DNA of 64,000 bases from Dolichospermum planctonicum (GCF_005402965.1 NZ_BJCF01000002.1:1-64000), one strand, 5' to 3'. Counted from the first letter of the stretch, positions 46,975-57,273 are shown. Numbers and translations are program-made. Notes: generated by a model from the sequence alone, not told the origin.

Positions 46975-47436
46975 CTAGTAGGCCGCCCTAGCTAACCAAG
47001 AAATAGTTACACCCAGAACCGAACCAGCAATAACTTGAACTGGTGTATGTCCCAATAACTCCTTGAGACGGTCTTGGAAAAAGTCCGGTTTTTCATGAAA
47101 TAATTCATCAATCATTTGATTAAGTATCCGGGCTTGCTTACCGGCAGCTTGACGGACACCAGCAGCATCATACATAACAATAATAGCAAAAACCGCAGCT
47201 AGAGCAAATTCTGGAGATGCCCAGCCCAAAGTTTGTCCTACACCGTCTGCTAGGGCTGTCACTAGGGCTGAATGGGCGCTAGGCATACCCCCAGTCGTGA
47301 CTAGGACACGCACATCTAATTTTTGGTGTTTGACTAACTCAACGATCAGCTTTAATCCTTGAGCCAAAAAACAAGCTACAAGCGCAACCAACAGCACCCG
47401 GTTGTTAATAATTTCGCCTATGCCTATGTCCTGCAT
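46975..47436 (-). CDS. divergent PAP2 (DUF212) family membrane protein
   Basis: 153 residues with about four hydrophobic helices. GGMPSAHSALVTALADGVG carries the SxxH-type core of PAP2-related proteins, and MYDAAGVRQAAGKQARILN is the conserved second block of the DUF212 group. Family members are membrane phosphatase relatives of unknown substrate. It follows crtE after an 85 bp gap on the same strand. Its 3' end is duplicated at 45442-45653. Confidence 0.88.
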   Translation of the reverse strand: MQDIGIGEIINNRVLLVALVACFLAQGLKLIVELVKHQKLDVRVLVTTGGMPSAHSALVTALADGVGQTLGWASPEFALAAVFAIIVMYDAAGVRQAAGKQARILNQMIDELFHEKPDFFQDRLKELLGHTPVQVIAGSVLGVTISWLARAAY

Positions 47437-47521
47437 GGTATTTTGGTGAGGTTAGTAAGTGTGAGTAGTGGTTGTGTGGAGGAAAAATGAGGATACAAGC
47501 CGCCAAAATCCAAAATAGAGG

Positions 47522-48460
47522 TTAGTGATTGCGGCTGGTGATAAAATGAGCGAGCGCTTGGAGAGGAATAGCTTTTTCCCCATAAAATTCTAATTCAGCA
47601 CAAGCCTCAGCAACTAGTTGTTGAGCTTTAGCGCGAGATTCTTCAATTCCCCACAAACTAGGATAGGTGACTTTTTTAGCTGCTAGATCCTTACCAGCGG
47701 TTTTACCTAACTGTTCTTGGGTAGCAGTAATATCTAGAATATCATCAATGATTTGGAAAGCGAGACCAATATTTTGAGAATAACGAGTTAGTTTTTGCAC
47801 ATCTTGAGCAGATGCACCGGCAATAATTCCTCCACAAACTACAGAAGCTTCTAACAGGGCTGCGGTTTTGTGATTATGAATAAAATTCAGAGTTTCTAGG
47901 GAAATATCTGATTTACCTTCCGATTCTAAATCTACTACCTGGCCACCGACTAAGCCAGCCGCACCCAAAGCCTTGGCCAGACGAATAATTACTTGTAAAA
48001 CCCTATCCTTGGGTACATTTTCAGGAGTTTGGGCGGCCACATACTCAAAAGCTAAGGCCAATAAACCATCTCCTGCTAAAATAGCCACATCTTCACCATA
48101 GACTTTATGATTTGTCAATTTACCACGACGATAATCATCATTATCCATAGCGGGTAAATCATCATGAATCAGTGACATGGTATGGATCATTTCTACCGCG
48201 CAAGCTGTGGCCATGGCCATTTCTATTGTGCCACCAATCATGTCGGCGGTAGCTAGACAGAGAATGGGACGAACTCGTTTACCTCCAGCTAAGAGGGAGT
48301 AGCGCATGGCTTCATAAATCTTTTCTGGATAAGTCACGGTAATGGAATTATCTAAAGCCTGTTCGCAAAGCTGTTGTCGTTCTTTGAGATAGGTAGCGAG
48401 GTTAAAACTAGCCGACTCTGATTTTTTTGGGGTTGTCAATTTTTCATCCGTTGCTACCAT
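47522..48460 (-). CDS. crtE: geranylgeranyl diphosphate synthase (polyprenyl synthetase)
   Basis: Makes the C20 precursor for carotenoids, chlorophyll phytyl tails and quinones. The 312-residue protein has [12 protein letters not shown], the first Asp-rich motif [10 protein letters not shown] with its insertion, and the second DDILD ([13 protein letters not shown]). I chose the ATG at 48460, with AGAGGA about 10 bases upstream; the open frame extends 29 codons further. folD lies upstream on the same strand. Confidence 0.93.
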   Translation of the reverse strand: MVATDEKLTTPKKSESASFNLATYLKERQQLCEQALDNSITVTYPEKIYEAMRYSLLAGGKRVRPILCLATADMIGGTIEMAMATACAVEMIHTMSLIHDDLPAMDNDDYRRGKLTNHKVYGEDVAILAGDGLLALAFEYVAAQTPENVPKDRVLQVIIRLAKALGAAGLVGGQVVDLESEGKSDISLETLNFIHNHKTAALLEASVVCGGIIAGASAQDVQKLTRYSQNIGLAFQIIDDILDITATQEQLGKTAGKDLAAKKVTYPSLWGIEESRAKAQQLVAEACAELEFYGEKAIPLQALAHFITSRNH

Positions 48461-48643
48461 GCTTTGTATTCCTCTTAACTGTTCAAAATATGGGGCTGTT
48501 GTTTGCGATCTGTATACTAATTTTACGGAGGTTGGGGACGGAAACACTCACGGAATTTTAGATTTTAGATTTTAAATTTTGGATTGGAGATTCAAAGTTT
48601 ACAATCTCCAGGAGTTTGAAGCCGCATTCATAAAAATTATTTC

Positions 48644-49522
48644 TCAATTGTCTGTTCTTTGTAAATAGCTAGAAACAGTATTTTGCAGTAACATAGCCAC
48701 CGTCATTGGACCGATACCACCAGGAACAGGGGTAATATATTCTGCTACATTAGCGATCGCTTCAAACTGAATATCACCAACCAAACGACTTTTGCCACTG
48801 TTATCTGTAACTCGATTTATCCCTACATCTACCACAACCGCACCCGATTTTACCATATCAGCGGTAATCATCCCCGGAATACCTGTGGCTGCAATGAGAA
48901 TATCAGCATTTTGGGTAATGTCCGGTAAATTCTGAGATTTTGAATGAGCAATTGTGACTGTAGCATTAGCCTCTAATAACATCAATGCCATGGGTTTCCC
49001 TACTAAAATACTACGTCCTACCACTACGGCTTTTTTCCCCTGTAAAGGAATTTTGTATTCCCTTAATAAGCGCATCACACCCGCGGGAGTACAACTGCGT
49101 AGACCTGTTTCACCCCGTACCAGTCGCCCTAAATTCACCGGGTGGAGTCCATCAGCGTCTTTATCCGGTGCAATTCGATGTAGTAGACTGACAGCATCTA
49201 AATGATTGGGTAAGGGCAATTGTACCAAAATTCCATCTACCCTTTCATCTTCGTTGAGTTCAGCAATGACTTCCTCCAGTTCAGTTTGACTGGTTTGGGT
49301 GGGGAAGTGTTTACCAAAAGAGGTAATTCCCACTTTAGCACAGGATTTTTCTTTATTGCGGACATAAGCGGCTGATGCTGGGTTATCACCAACCATTAAT
49401 ACTGCTAAACCAGGAGGTCGGCCAATTTTACCCTGTAATTTAGTGATTGTCTCGCTGAGTTCTATTTGAATTTTATCGGCTAATGCCTTACCATCTAGTA
49501 TTTTGGCAGTTTGTATATTCAT
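48644..49522 (-). CDS. folD: methylenetetrahydrofolate dehydrogenase/cyclohydrolase
   Basis: Two-step enzyme of one-carbon folate metabolism. The 292-residue protein has [20 protein letters not shown] (catalytic Lys), [28 protein letters not shown] and [15 protein letters not shown] chose the ATG at 49522, giving [18 protein letters not shown]; an upstream ATG would add 16 unconserved residues. Confidence 0.96.
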   Translation of the reverse strand: MNIQTAKILDGKALADKIQIELSETITKLQGKIGRPPGLAVLMVGDNPASAAYVRNKEKSCAKVGITSFGKHFPTQTSQTELEEVIAELNEDERVDGILVQLPLPNHLDAVSLLHRIAPDKDADGLHPVNLGRLVRGETGLRSCTPAGVMRLLREYKIPLQGKKAVVVGRSILVGKPMALMLLEANATVTIAHSKSQNLPDITQNADILIAATGIPGMITADMVKSGAVVVDVGINRVTDNSGKSRLVGDIQFEAIANVAEYITPVPGGIGPMTVAMLLQNTVSSYLQRTDN

Positions 49523-49737
49523 AAAGAAGGGAATAGGGAAAAGTTTTTGATTTTCATCTTTCGTCTGCATCCTGATCTTTTGTTTATTTATTTATTCATT
49601 TTCTCATTTTCCCAGTCCCCTAAAATTAAATTTTTGCAGTAAAATACTAACTTGCTTTATTCACCAATTTCCAGAATAATAAATATTAGGTTATGTGAAT
49701 ATAAGCACAAGTCGCATACCCCAACTACTTATCCATC

Positions 49738-50769
49738 GTGCAAGATACCGACTCCATGAATGACATTGCTGCTGCACTCCAACAACCAGCGGATTTAGAT
49801 TTTCAACTACCCGATCCAGAAGATGAACAAATTCCTGAGTCTGATTTTTTACAACAACTTGATGTAGCATGGCAGGTATGTGATCGTTTTGATTTGCAAA
49901 CCGAAATTTGGCGAGGCCGGATTTTACGTTCTATCCGTGACAGAGAAAAAAAAGGCGGAGATGGGCGCGGTACAGGTTTTCTTAAATGGCTTAAAGAACG
50001 GGAAATCAGTAAAACCCAGGCCTACAGTTGGATTCAATTGGCTAATAGTGCTGATACCCTGATTTCCGATGGCAAACTCGACCCGGACACAGTTAATAAC
50101 TTTAGTAAACGGGCTTTTGTCGAAACTGCCAAAGCTGTACCAGAAGTACAACAGATGGTTAGTGAAGCGGCACAAAAAGGCGATCGCATTACCCGTCGAG
50201 AGGTCCGTCAACTCAGTGACGAATGGACAGCCATGTCTTCCGATTTATTACCGGAAGAAGTCAGGGAAAAAGCCGCCGATAACAGCCTCCCACCGCGCTA
50301 CATTGCCCCTCTAGTCAAGGAAATGGAAAAACTGCCCGAACTGCACCAAAAGGCATTACAAAGGGATATAGCCGCCAATCCTGACGTTGATACTGTTAAA
50401 CAAGCGACTTCAGAAGCCCGTCAATTAGCTAAATATCTCAAATCTGCTGCTCAGGTACAAGCGTTAATAGCGGAAGATGTAGATATTGAAACTGCATTAG
50501 AAGAAGCCCAAAGAGTCGGTTGTTTAAGTATTGCTGCTGACTTGGTAAATCAAGCATCTCAAATCGAACAAAGTATTGCTAAGTTGTATATGACTTGGAA
50601 AAAAATTGGTAATTTAGCGGATAGGTTATATGTAGATACGGGTGCAAGTACACCTAACCTGCGATCGCTCCTCACTTGTATAGAACCCCTTGGTGGTGAA
50701 ATCATGGAACTGCAACTAAGCGGCGCAATAGAACATACTATCCGCTTACAAATCCAGGAAACAAATTAG
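49738..50769 (+). CDS. conserved cyanobacterial protein of unknown function
   Basis: 343 residues, soluble, rich in helices. The N-terminus is acidic (LDFQLPDPEDEQIPESDFLQ). A region at about 45-110 (LDVAWQVCDRFDLQTEIWRG, GTGFLKWLKEREISKTQAYS) has a possible helix-turn-helix with ISKTQAYSWIQLA, and GDRITRREVRQLSDEWTAMS follows, somewhat like ParB-type DNA-binding proteins. The C-terminal half is a helical repeat-like region. I recognise it as a conserved family in Nostocales but know of no function. Start is GTG at 49738. It diverges from folD. Confidence 0.7.
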   Translation: MQDTDSMNDIAAALQQPADLDFQLPDPEDEQIPESDFLQQLDVAWQVCDRFDLQTEIWRGRILRSIRDREKKGGDGRGTGFLKWLKEREISKTQAYSWIQLANSADTLISDGKLDPDTVNNFSKRAFVETAKAVPEVQQMVSEAAQKGDRITRREVRQLSDEWTAMSSDLLPEEVREKAADNSLPPRYIAPLVKEMEKLPELHQKALQRDIAANPDVDTVKQATSEARQLAKYLKSAAQVQALIAEDVDIETALEEAQRVGCLSIAADLVNQASQIEQSIAKLYMTWKKIGNLADRLYVDTGASTPNLRSLLTCIEPLGGEIMELQLSGAIEHTIRLQIQETN

Positions 50770-50796
50770 CTTCGGGTGTTACCAATTCCTCCTTAT

Positions 50797-51099
50797 TTAG
50801 GGTAACAGCGGTGCTGCTAATTCATCCATTTTTTTAGCAAGTTCAACATCTAAATTACTGATAGCATTACCAATATCGTGGGTAGTAAGATCAACTATAA
50901 CAGTGTTGTAAACATTAAACCATTCCGGGTGATGTCCCATTTTTTCCGCATAAATACCGACACTAACCATCCAACCTAAGGCAGTTGCAAAAGAGTTAAA
51001 TTTATATTCTTTGTACAATTTGCCATCTTTGATTTGCCATCCTGGTAAACTCTTGAGAGCTAGTGTTAGTTCAGTTTCGTTCAATTTTCGTGCTGCCAT
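50797..51099 (-). CDS. pterin-4a-carbinolamine dehydratase
   Basis: 100 residues. GHHPEWFNVYNTVIVDLTTH is the family signature, with the active-site His pair. The enzyme recycles 4a-hydroxytetrahydrobiopterin; in cyanobacteria it may serve pterin metabolism broadly. folE, for another pterin step, is at 55712. Confidence 0.93.
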   Translation of the reverse strand: MAARKLNETELTLALKSLPGWQIKDGKLYKEYKFNSFATALGWMVSVGIYAEKMGHHPEWFNVYNTVIVDLTTHDIGNAISNLDVELAKKMDELAAPLLP

Positions 51100-51144
51100 T
51101 TTCCTAACCTACACAGGGATTTTATCAATCGCTATTCTATCTAA

Positions 51145-51408
51145 TTACCATCTTTGGCGATTTTTGTGCTTCCATCTTTTGAGTAATATTCGCAAATAGC
51201 GAAAACTGAAATAACGGCTATACTTTTGCACCACTTCTTTTCCCACCAACAGCACCCCTGGCCAAAACAAAACTTCGGCCAAGACTAATAAAGCTGGTAC
51301 TAATAGGGCTTTTTGAGCCAGGGAAATCGGTAAAAATGGTACAATGACAGCGATGGCTAACCAGGGAGAAAATGAGATAATGATTAAAATTAAACCTAGA
51401 TTTTGCAT
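51145..51408 (-). CDS. small membrane protein ('transporter suffix' type)
   Basis: 87 residues: two hydrophobic helices (LGLILIIISFSPWLAIAVIV and LLVPALLVLAEVLFWPGVLL) then VGKEVVQKYSRYFSFRYLRI and a basic tail. It resembles short cyanobacterial proteins called transporter suffix domain proteins. Function unknown. It is upstream of the pterin dehydratase on the same strand. Confidence 0.6.
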   Translation of the reverse strand: MQNLGLILIIISFSPWLAIAVIVPFLPISLAQKALLVPALLVLAEVLFWPGVLLVGKEVVQKYSRYFSFRYLRILLKRWKHKNRQRW

Positions 51409-51708
51409 ATTTTATGTTTTTTTAAATAAAATTATATTTAACTCAGTATAGAGAATAATCTATTTTTTATCAAAACTCCGATCTGGAGATGTCTAATTAG
51501 TCAATTCCTATTTGGCTGAAATACAGATTTATCCGCGCATATTTGCGTTTATCTGCGTTTAATTACTTATTTTGACACCGCAGTTGAAATAGTCAAGGCT
51601 ATAAAATCCGAATTAACTTAAACTGCGATCGCTACTTACTAAGGTACAATTAGTGAAGGCCAGTAAAAACTTTCTTTCCATAGCGCCCGATAATTGGCTA
51701 GAGTCCAA
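51409..51708. other. AT-rich spacer with dispersed repeat
   Basis: 300 bp without a gene. It holds an ATTTGCGTTTATCTGCGTTTAAT repeat around 51540 (related to 4307-4335) and a HIP1 octamer near 51627. Confidence 0.5.
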
Positions 51709-51924
51709 TTACTGGGGAAAATCGCTGCTTTTGTTACCTAAACTCCCAGAAATGTGGAGAAAATCACAATTAGCGGCAGGAAAACGATAAATACACCTGT
51801 TAGCACCACTAACAGGCTTAAAAAATTGGCATTTTTGAGATTCCAATTTAGCTTGGACATTGGTTATGACTTCATGTATTTGTTTTTCTGGTACTAAAAC
51901 ATCAGTAAAAACTAATCTAATCAC
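51709..51924 (-). CDS. possible small protein upstream of ado
   Basis: 71 codons from a GTG at 51924. I do not recognise it. In favour: AAGGA lies about seven bases before the GTG, and the sequence is not simple repeat (IRLVFTDVLVPEKQIHEVIT, CQFFKPVSGANRCIYRFPAA). Against: short, no family known to me, and divergent from ado with only 110 bp between starts, so it overlaps the ado promoter region. Confidence 0.35.
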   Translation of the reverse strand: MIRLVFTDVLVPEKQIHEVITNVQAKLESQKCQFFKPVSGANRCIYRFPAANCDFLHISGSLGNKSSDFPQ

Positions 51925-52034
51925 TATAGTTCCTTGTTAAGTTAAATTAAATCACAGTGATCATTATCCCCAATTTTATCGGGCAAGTTAAGTTTTTGTA
52001 TCCAATGAGTAGGGTTAACGGAGTAATACAGAAT

Positions 52035-52754
52035 ATGCAGCAGATTTTAGACCAGGTCAAAGAAATTGATGTCCAAAGTGAAGAAATTGATTTCCAAAGT
52101 GAAGTATATAAAGAGGCTTATAGCCGCATTAATGCTATTGTCATTGAAGGGGAACAAGAAGCCCACGAAAATTACATAACATTATCTCAACTATTACCGG
52201 CACAAGCAGAGGAATTAATTCGCCTGTCAAAAATGGAAAGTCGCCACAAAAAGGGATTTGAAGCCTGTGGAAGGAATTTAAAAGTAACTCCAGATCTGGA
52301 ATTTGCCAAGGAATTTTTCTCAGGATTGCACAAAAACTTCCAAACCGCAGCAGCAGAAGGTAAAATAGTTACTTGTTTGCTAATTCAATCTTTAATTATT
52401 GAATGTTTTGCGATCGCAGCCTATAACATATATATTCCCGTAGCTGATGACTTTGCCAAGAAAATTACAGAAGGAGTTGTCAAAGAAGAATACAGTCATC
52501 TTAACTTTGGTGAGGTGTGGCTGCAAAAAAACTTTACAGAATCCAAGGCTGAATTAGAGCAAGCAAACCGTCAAAATCTGCCCATTGTCTGGAAAATGCT
52601 GAATGAAGTAGCAGACGATGCCAAAGTTCTAGCAATGGAAAAAGACGCTCTAGTAGAAGACTTCATGATTCAATATGGCGAAGCATTAAGTAACATAGGC
52701 TTTACCACCCGTGACATCATGCGTCTTTCTGCTTACGGACTCGCAACTGCTTAA
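52035..52754 (+). CDS. ado: aldehyde deformylating oxygenase (with 7-residue N-terminal duplication)
   Basis: Converts fatty aldehydes to alkanes and formate. The diiron ligands are present: [38 protein letters not shown]. With the ATG at 52035 (GGAG about 11 bases upstream) the protein has 239 residues; the family has about 231-232. The extra seven come from a tandem repeat: EIDVQSE (10-16) then EIDFQSE (17-23), encoded by two 21-bp units at 52062-52082 and 52083-52103 that differ at one base. The frame opens upstream at 51957, but those residues are not conserved. It precedes aar by 94 bp. Confidence 0.95.
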   Translation: MQQILDQVKEIDVQSEEIDFQSEVYKEAYSRINAIVIEGEQEAHENYITLSQLLPAQAEELIRLSKMESRHKKGFEACGRNLKVTPDLEFAKEFFSGLHKNFQTAAAEGKIVTCLLIQSLIIECFAIAAYNIYIPVADDFAKKITEGVVKEEYSHLNFGEVWLQKNFTESKAELEQANRQNLPIVWKMLNEVADDAKVLAMEKDALVEDFMIQYGEALSNIGFTTRDIMRLSAYGLATA

Positions 52755-52848
52755 ATACTAACCATAGGGGTGACAATTTCGTTACCCCGGAGGATTGCTG
52801 AATAATTCCCAAGTTTTGCACGACAGCACACGCCTAATATATCACTCC

Positions 52849-53868
52849 ATGTTTGGTTTAATTGGACATCTGACTAGTTTAGAACACGCTCAATCAGTAG
52901 CTCAAGAATTGGGATATCCAGAATATGCCGATCAAGGGCTAGACTTTTGGTGTAGCGCCCCGCCACAAATAGTTGATCATATCACTGTCACCAGTATTAC
53001 GGGACAGAAAATAGAAGGAAAGTATGTAGAATCTTGTTTTTTACCGGAAATGCTGGCTAATAGGCGGATTAAAGCCGCAACACGCAAAATCCTCAACGCT
53101 ATGGCTCATGCACAAAAGCATGGCATTGATATTACAGCTTTGGGGGGATTTTCCTCAATTATCTTTGAAAACTTTAATTTAGAACAGTTTAAACAAGTTC
53201 GCAATATTAATCTAGAGTTTGAACGCTTTACTACAGGCAATACTCATACAGCTTACATTATTTGCAAGCAAGTAGAAACAGCATCCCAAAAACTAGGAAT
53301 TGAATTATCCCAAGCAACTGTGGCTGTGTGTGGGGCGACGGGGGATATTGGTAGCGCAGTAACCCGCTGGTTAGATAAAAAAACAGATGTCCAAGAATTG
53401 CTATTAATTGCCAGAAATCAAGAACGTTTGCAAGAACTACAAGCAGAACTAGGACGGGGTAAAATAATGGGGTTACAGGAGGCATTACCCGAAGCGGATA
53501 TTGTCGTCTGGGTGGCTAGTATGCCCAAAGGCGTAGAAATTGATCCAACCACATTAAAGCAACCCTGTCTATTAATTGATGGTGGTTATCCTAAAAACTT
53601 AGGCACAAAAATCCAGCATCCGGGGGTATATGTGTTAAATGGTGGCATTGTGGAGCATTCCCTAGATATTGACTGGAAAATTATGAAAATTGTCAATATG
53701 GATGTACCAGGCCGTCAATTATTTGCTTGTTTTGCCGAGTCAATGCTACTGGAATTTGAGAAGTTATATACAAACTTTTCTTGGGGTCGTAATCAGATTA
53801 CCGTAGACAAAATGGAGCAAATTGGTCGAGTGTCTATCAAACACGGTTTTAGACCATTGGTAGTTTAG
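52849..53868 (+). CDS. aar: long-chain acyl-[acyl carrier protein] reductase
   Basis: Reduces acyl-ACP to the fatty aldehyde used by Ado. The 339-residue protein starts [20 protein letters not shown] and has the NADPH-binding [18 protein letters not shown] and the active-site Cys in LFACFAESM. The ATG at 52849 matches the family; the frame opens 18 codons earlier from a TTG. Its order after ado and before accA is conserved in many cyanobacteria. Confidence 0.96.
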   Translation: MFGLIGHLTSLEHAQSVAQELGYPEYADQGLDFWCSAPPQIVDHITVTSITGQKIEGKYVESCFLPEMLANRRIKAATRKILNAMAHAQKHGIDITALGGFSSIIFENFNLEQFKQVRNINLEFERFTTGNTHTAYIICKQVETASQKLGIELSQATVAVCGATGDIGSAVTRWLDKKTDVQELLLIARNQERLQELQAELGRGKIMGLQEALPEADIVVWVASMPKGVEIDPTTLKQPCLLIDGGYPKNLGTKIQHPGVYVLNGGIVEHSLDIDWKIMKIVNMDVPGRQLFACFAESMLLEFEKLYTNFSWGRNQITVDKMEQIGRVSIKHGFRPLVV

Positions 53869-53877
53869 TCAAAAGGC

Positions 53878-54045
53878 AAAAGGCAAGAGGCAAGAGGCAA
53901 GGGGTAAGAGGCAAGAGGCAAGAGGCAAAGATAAATATTCTCCTGGTTTTCCTATTCCCTGTTAAGAGTTCCCTGTTCCCTATTCCCTATTCCCTGTTAA
54001 GAGTTCCCTATTCCCTATTCCCTATTCCCTATTCCCTATTCCCTT
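53878..54045. repeat. two heptamer arrays between aar and accA
   Basis: First array: GGCAAGA/GGCAAAA units (53884-53935). Second: TTCCCTA/TTCCCTG units with two TTAAGAG interruptions (53954-54045). The second array ends three bases before the accA ATG, so accA has no normal Shine-Dalgarno. Confidence 0.8.
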
Positions 54046-54048
54046 AAT

Positions 54049-55029
54049 ATGGCAACAACTGAGCGTAAACCGCTACTATTAGATTTTGAAAAGCCTTTAG
54101 CAGAATTGGCCACTCGAATTGAGCAAATTCGCCAACTAGCTGAAGAGAATGGTGTTGATGTTTCCGGACAAATTCGCCAACTGGAAGCACGGGCTATGCA
54201 GTTGCGGGAGGAGATTTTTAGTAGTCTGACACCATCCCAACGACTACAAGTAGCTCGTCATCCTCGCCGACCTAGCACTTTAGACTATATTCAGTCTATC
54301 AGTGATGAGTGGATGGAGTTACACGGCGATCGCTGTGGCGGAGATGATCCCGCTTTAGTGGGTGGTGTCGGCCGTTTGGCTGGACAACCGGTAATGATGT
54401 TAGGACATCAAAAAGGTCGGGATACCAAAGATAACGTTGCCCGGAACTTTGGTATGGCTGCGCCTGGAGGCTACCGTAAGGCTCTGCGGCTCATGGAACA
54501 CGCCAATAAGTTTAATATGCCAATTTTGAGCTTTATTGATACTCCTGGGGCTTGGGCGGGCATAGAAGCGGAACACCAGGGACAAGGAGAAGCGATCGCC
54601 TATAACTTGCGGGAAATGTTCTGCTTTGACGTACCCATTATTTGTACAGTTATTGGTGAAGGTGGATCCGGTGGGGCGTTGGGTATTGGTGTTGGCGATC
54701 ATTTACTGATGTTTGAACACTCAGTTTATACAGTTGCTACCCCGGAAGCTTGTGCTGCAATTTTGTGGAAAGATGCTAGTAAATCCCCTCAAGCAGCGGT
54801 AGCCTTAAAAATTATCTCCCATGATCTGAAAAATTTGGGAATTATTGATGAAATTATTCCTGAACCTTTGGGTGGCGCACATTCTGACCCATTAACAGCG
54901 GCTACTAATTTGAAACAAGCCTTGGTAGAAAACTTAGATAAACTTAACCGTTTCACCCCCGCTGAACGTCGCCAACTCCGTTATGATAAATTCCGTAATA
55001 TTGGTGTTTTTACAGAACTTGCTCAGTGA
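54049..55029 (+). CDS. accA: acetyl-CoA carboxylase carboxyltransferase subunit alpha
   Basis: Transfers the carboxyl group from biotin to acetyl-CoA, the first step of fatty acid synthesis; AccD is the partner. The 326-residue protein shows [53 protein letters not shown] and [15 protein letters not shown]. It follows ado-aar, linking supply of acyl chains with alkane formation. Confidence 0.97.
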   Translation: MATTERKPLLLDFEKPLAELATRIEQIRQLAEENGVDVSGQIRQLEARAMQLREEIFSSLTPSQRLQVARHPRRPSTLDYIQSISDEWMELHGDRCGGDDPALVGGVGRLAGQPVMMLGHQKGRDTKDNVARNFGMAAPGGYRKALRLMEHANKFNMPILSFIDTPGAWAGIEAEHQGQGEAIAYNLREMFCFDVPIICTVIGEGGSGGALGIGVGDHLLMFEHSVYTVATPEACAAILWKDASKSPQAAVALKIISHDLKNLGIIDEIIPEPLGGAHSDPLTAATNLKQALVENLDKLNRFTPAERRQLRYDKFRNIGVFTELAQ

Positions 55030-55073
55030 AATACTTACAGCTATCCCAAGGTGATCAGCCGCATAACATAACC

Positions 55074-55164
55074 AGGACTTAGGCAACTGGGACATTGGTA
55101 GGGTGCTGTTGATATTTGACGTACCCTACAACAGATTTTTTAGTGTGACATTTGCGTAAGTCTT
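55074..55164. mobile_element. AGGACTTACGC-type element (short copy)
   Basis: Starts AGGACTTAGGCA at 55074 and ends TTTGCGTAAGTCT at 55163, so the ends match those at 25003-25206 with one or two changes. The 91-bp inside contains GTAGGGTGCTG and GTACCCTAC arms that can pair. No ORF. Confidence 0.55.
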
Positions 55165-55375
55165 AATATTATTTATCTCCCTGATAGGTAAATGAGCGGC
55201 TGCTGCTGGTGAAGCTAAAAAAATTCAAGACAATCCCATAGAATTACAGTAATGCTATAATTGCCTATGGCTGCTTCAAGATTTTTAACAATCCTCTCAG
55301 CTATAAGCATTTGTATTTACTTGATTTTATAAGTAGCTGTTGGCTCACAGCACTGGCAAAAAGTTGGCAAATATC

Positions 55376-55531
55376 ATGAATTTTGAGCAAAAAAGACGGG
55401 CTTTGATGACTGGGGATAGTAGCGGAATTGGGACAGCAACAGCTTTAGCTTATGCCAAAGCTGGGATAGATGTAGCATTAGTCAGCCGTTCTCAAGATAA
55501 ATTAGAGTCCGTAGCTAAAGCCGCACATTAA
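55376..55531 (+). pseudogene. truncated short-chain dehydrogenase/reductase
   Basis: 51 codons. RALMTGDSSGIGTATALAYA and GIDVALVSRSQDKLESVAKA are the beginning of an SDR, including the dinucleotide-binding TGxxxGIG with Asp in place of the usual Ala. The protein stops before the catalytic Tyr-x-x-x-Lys, where a full SDR has about 250 residues. A full-length SDR follows accA in other Nostocales, so this is a decayed relic of that gene. No continuation is seen in any frame. Confidence 0.75.
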
Positions 55532-55595
55532 AAGTGGAAGGTGAAACCTTCTGTTTTCTAATTGGTGATTTCGTTATTTATCTCTATGAATGATA

Positions 55596-55688
55596 ATTGA
55601 CAACTGACAACTGACAACTGACAACGGACAACAGACAACAGACAACGGACAACAGACCACTGACCACTGACGACTGACCACTGACCAC
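55596..55688. repeat. heptamer array upstream of folE
   Basis: Units ACTGACA, ACGGACA, ACAGACA, then ACTGACC: about 13 units of a degenerate 7-bp repeat. It ends 23 bp before the folE ATG. Confidence 0.8.
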
Positions 55689-55711
55689 TGACTAACTACT
55701 AAAATTTAATC

Positions 55712-56419
55712 ATGACTATCGCTGGTTCAAACGGTTCTAATCGCTTTCAATCTCCCCTGATTCCTGATTTAGCAGAAACTATCAATGTTCGACCAGACCG
55801 CAACACTCACGGTGGTAAAGCAGCAGAAATACATCCACCATCTGAGGAAACAATGGATGAAATGATGGCAGCTGTACGGACAATGCTAGTGGGAGTAGGG
55901 GAAGATCCTGAACGAGAAGGACTTCTGAAAACGCCCAAGCGTGTAGCTAAAGCTATGAAGTTTCTCACTAGTGGCTACAATGAATCCCTAGAAGACCTCA
56001 TCAATGGTGCGATATTTGATGAAGGACATGATGAGATGGTACTGGTTAGAGATATTAACTTCTTTAGCTTGTGTGAACATCATATGTTACCTTTTATGGG
56101 TAGGGCGCACGTTGCCTATATTCCTAATCAAAAGGTTGTAGGATTAAGTAAATTAGCGCGGATTGTTGAGATGTATTCTCGTAGATTGCAAGTCCAAGAA
56201 AGACTAACTCGACAAATTGCGGAAGCACTGCAAACAGTTCTCGAACCCAAAGGTGTTGCTGTGGTCATGGAAGCTAGTCATATGTGTATGGTGATGCGCG
56301 GAGTGCAAAAACCCGGTTCTTGGACAGTGACTAGTTCCATGGTGGGTGTATTCCAAGAAGAACAAAAAACTCGTGAGGAATTTTTCAACTTGATTCGTCA
56401 CCAAGCGTCCTTCTTTTAG
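55712..56419 (+). CDS. folE: GTP cyclohydrolase I
   Basis: Opens the pathway from GTP to folate and pterins. The 235-residue protein has [20 protein letters not shown], the zinc-site [19 protein letters not shown] and the later [20 protein letters not shown]. The N-terminal about 45 residues are variable. trpF converges on it. Confidence 0.96.
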   Translation: MTIAGSNGSNRFQSPLIPDLAETINVRPDRNTHGGKAAEIHPPSEETMDEMMAAVRTMLVGVGEDPEREGLLKTPKRVAKAMKFLTSGYNESLEDLINGAIFDEGHDEMVLVRDINFFSLCEHHMLPFMGRAHVAYIPNQKVVGLSKLARIVEMYSRRLQVQERLTRQIAEALQTVLEPKGVAVVMEASHMCMVMRGVQKPGSWTVTSSMVGVFQEEQKTREEFFNLIRHQASFF

Positions 56420-56478
56420 TGAAGAATGGGTAATGGGTAATGGGTAATAGGTAACAAAAATTTTCCCATTACCACTGA

Positions 56479-57129
56479 CTACTGACTACTGACTACTGGC
56501 GAATTAGCAAGCCTTTCAAACAATAAAGCCACTTTAGCTAAATTTTTGTGACCTGGTGAGTGTTCGACACCACTGGATAAATCAATACCATTGGGTTTAA
56601 TCTGCGCTAACGCAGTCAAAATATTATCTGGTGTGAGTCCTCCCGCTAAAAACCAAGGAAGACTGGGACTAAATTCCTGATTTAACTGATACCAATCTAA
56701 AGTTTGTCCTGTTCCTCCTAGTTGTTGTGGATGGTAAGCATCAAGTAGTAGAGTATCTACATAATCGGTGTAATTTCTGGTGGTTTGTAGATGCTCTAAA
56801 CTGCGGACTCGGAAAGCTTTGATAATTTCTACTTGGGGGAGAAATTGACGTAATTGATGGCAAAATTCTGGTGTTTCTTCTCCATGTAACTGCACACCAG
56901 TCAAACCAGACTCCGTAACTACTTGACTAATTTCTGAAATAGTGGTATTGGCAAAAACGCCGATTTTATCAATATTTTGGGAAATGGGAGTAATAGCGGT
57001 CTGAATTTGAGCTATAGTAACGTAACGAGGAGAATCAGGAACACAGATAAATCCTAGTGCAGTTGCACCCAGGGACGCTATGGCTATAGACTGCTGTGGT
57101 TGAGTAATGCCGCAAATTTTAACACGCAT
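56479..57129 (-). CDS. trpF: phosphoribosylanthranilate isomerase
   Basis: Third step of tryptophan synthesis from anthranilate. The 216-residue barrel protein starts [20 protein letters not shown] (catalytic Cys) and has [31 protein letters not shown] (catalytic Asp) and [27 protein letters not shown]. It stands alone, not in a trp operon, as is usual in cyanobacteria. Confidence 0.96.
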   Translation of the reverse strand: MRVKICGITQPQQSIAIASLGATALGFICVPDSPRYVTIAQIQTAITPISQNIDKIGVFANTTISEISQVVTESGLTGVQLHGEETPEFCHQLRQFLPQVEIIKAFRVRSLEHLQTTRNYTDYVDTLLLDAYHPQQLGGTGQTLDWYQLNQEFSPSLPWFLAGGLTPDNILTALAQIKPNGIDLSSGVEHSPGHKNLAKVALLFERLANSPVVSSQ

Positions 57130-57273
57130 TTAATAGTGAAGCAAAGGCTTAATATCTGAAAAGTTACAAATAATCACAAATGTATATTAATTTAACTTAA
57201 AAAGTTTTGCTTTGTCTGATGTAATTTTATAATTCTGTAATATTCATTTTTTCATTGAGGAGAACACACCTTC

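Noticed and set aside
53878-55688. Heptamer arrays considered as a CRISPR array
   Set aside because: Units are 7 bp with no spacers; no cas genes nearby. They are STRR-type repeats.
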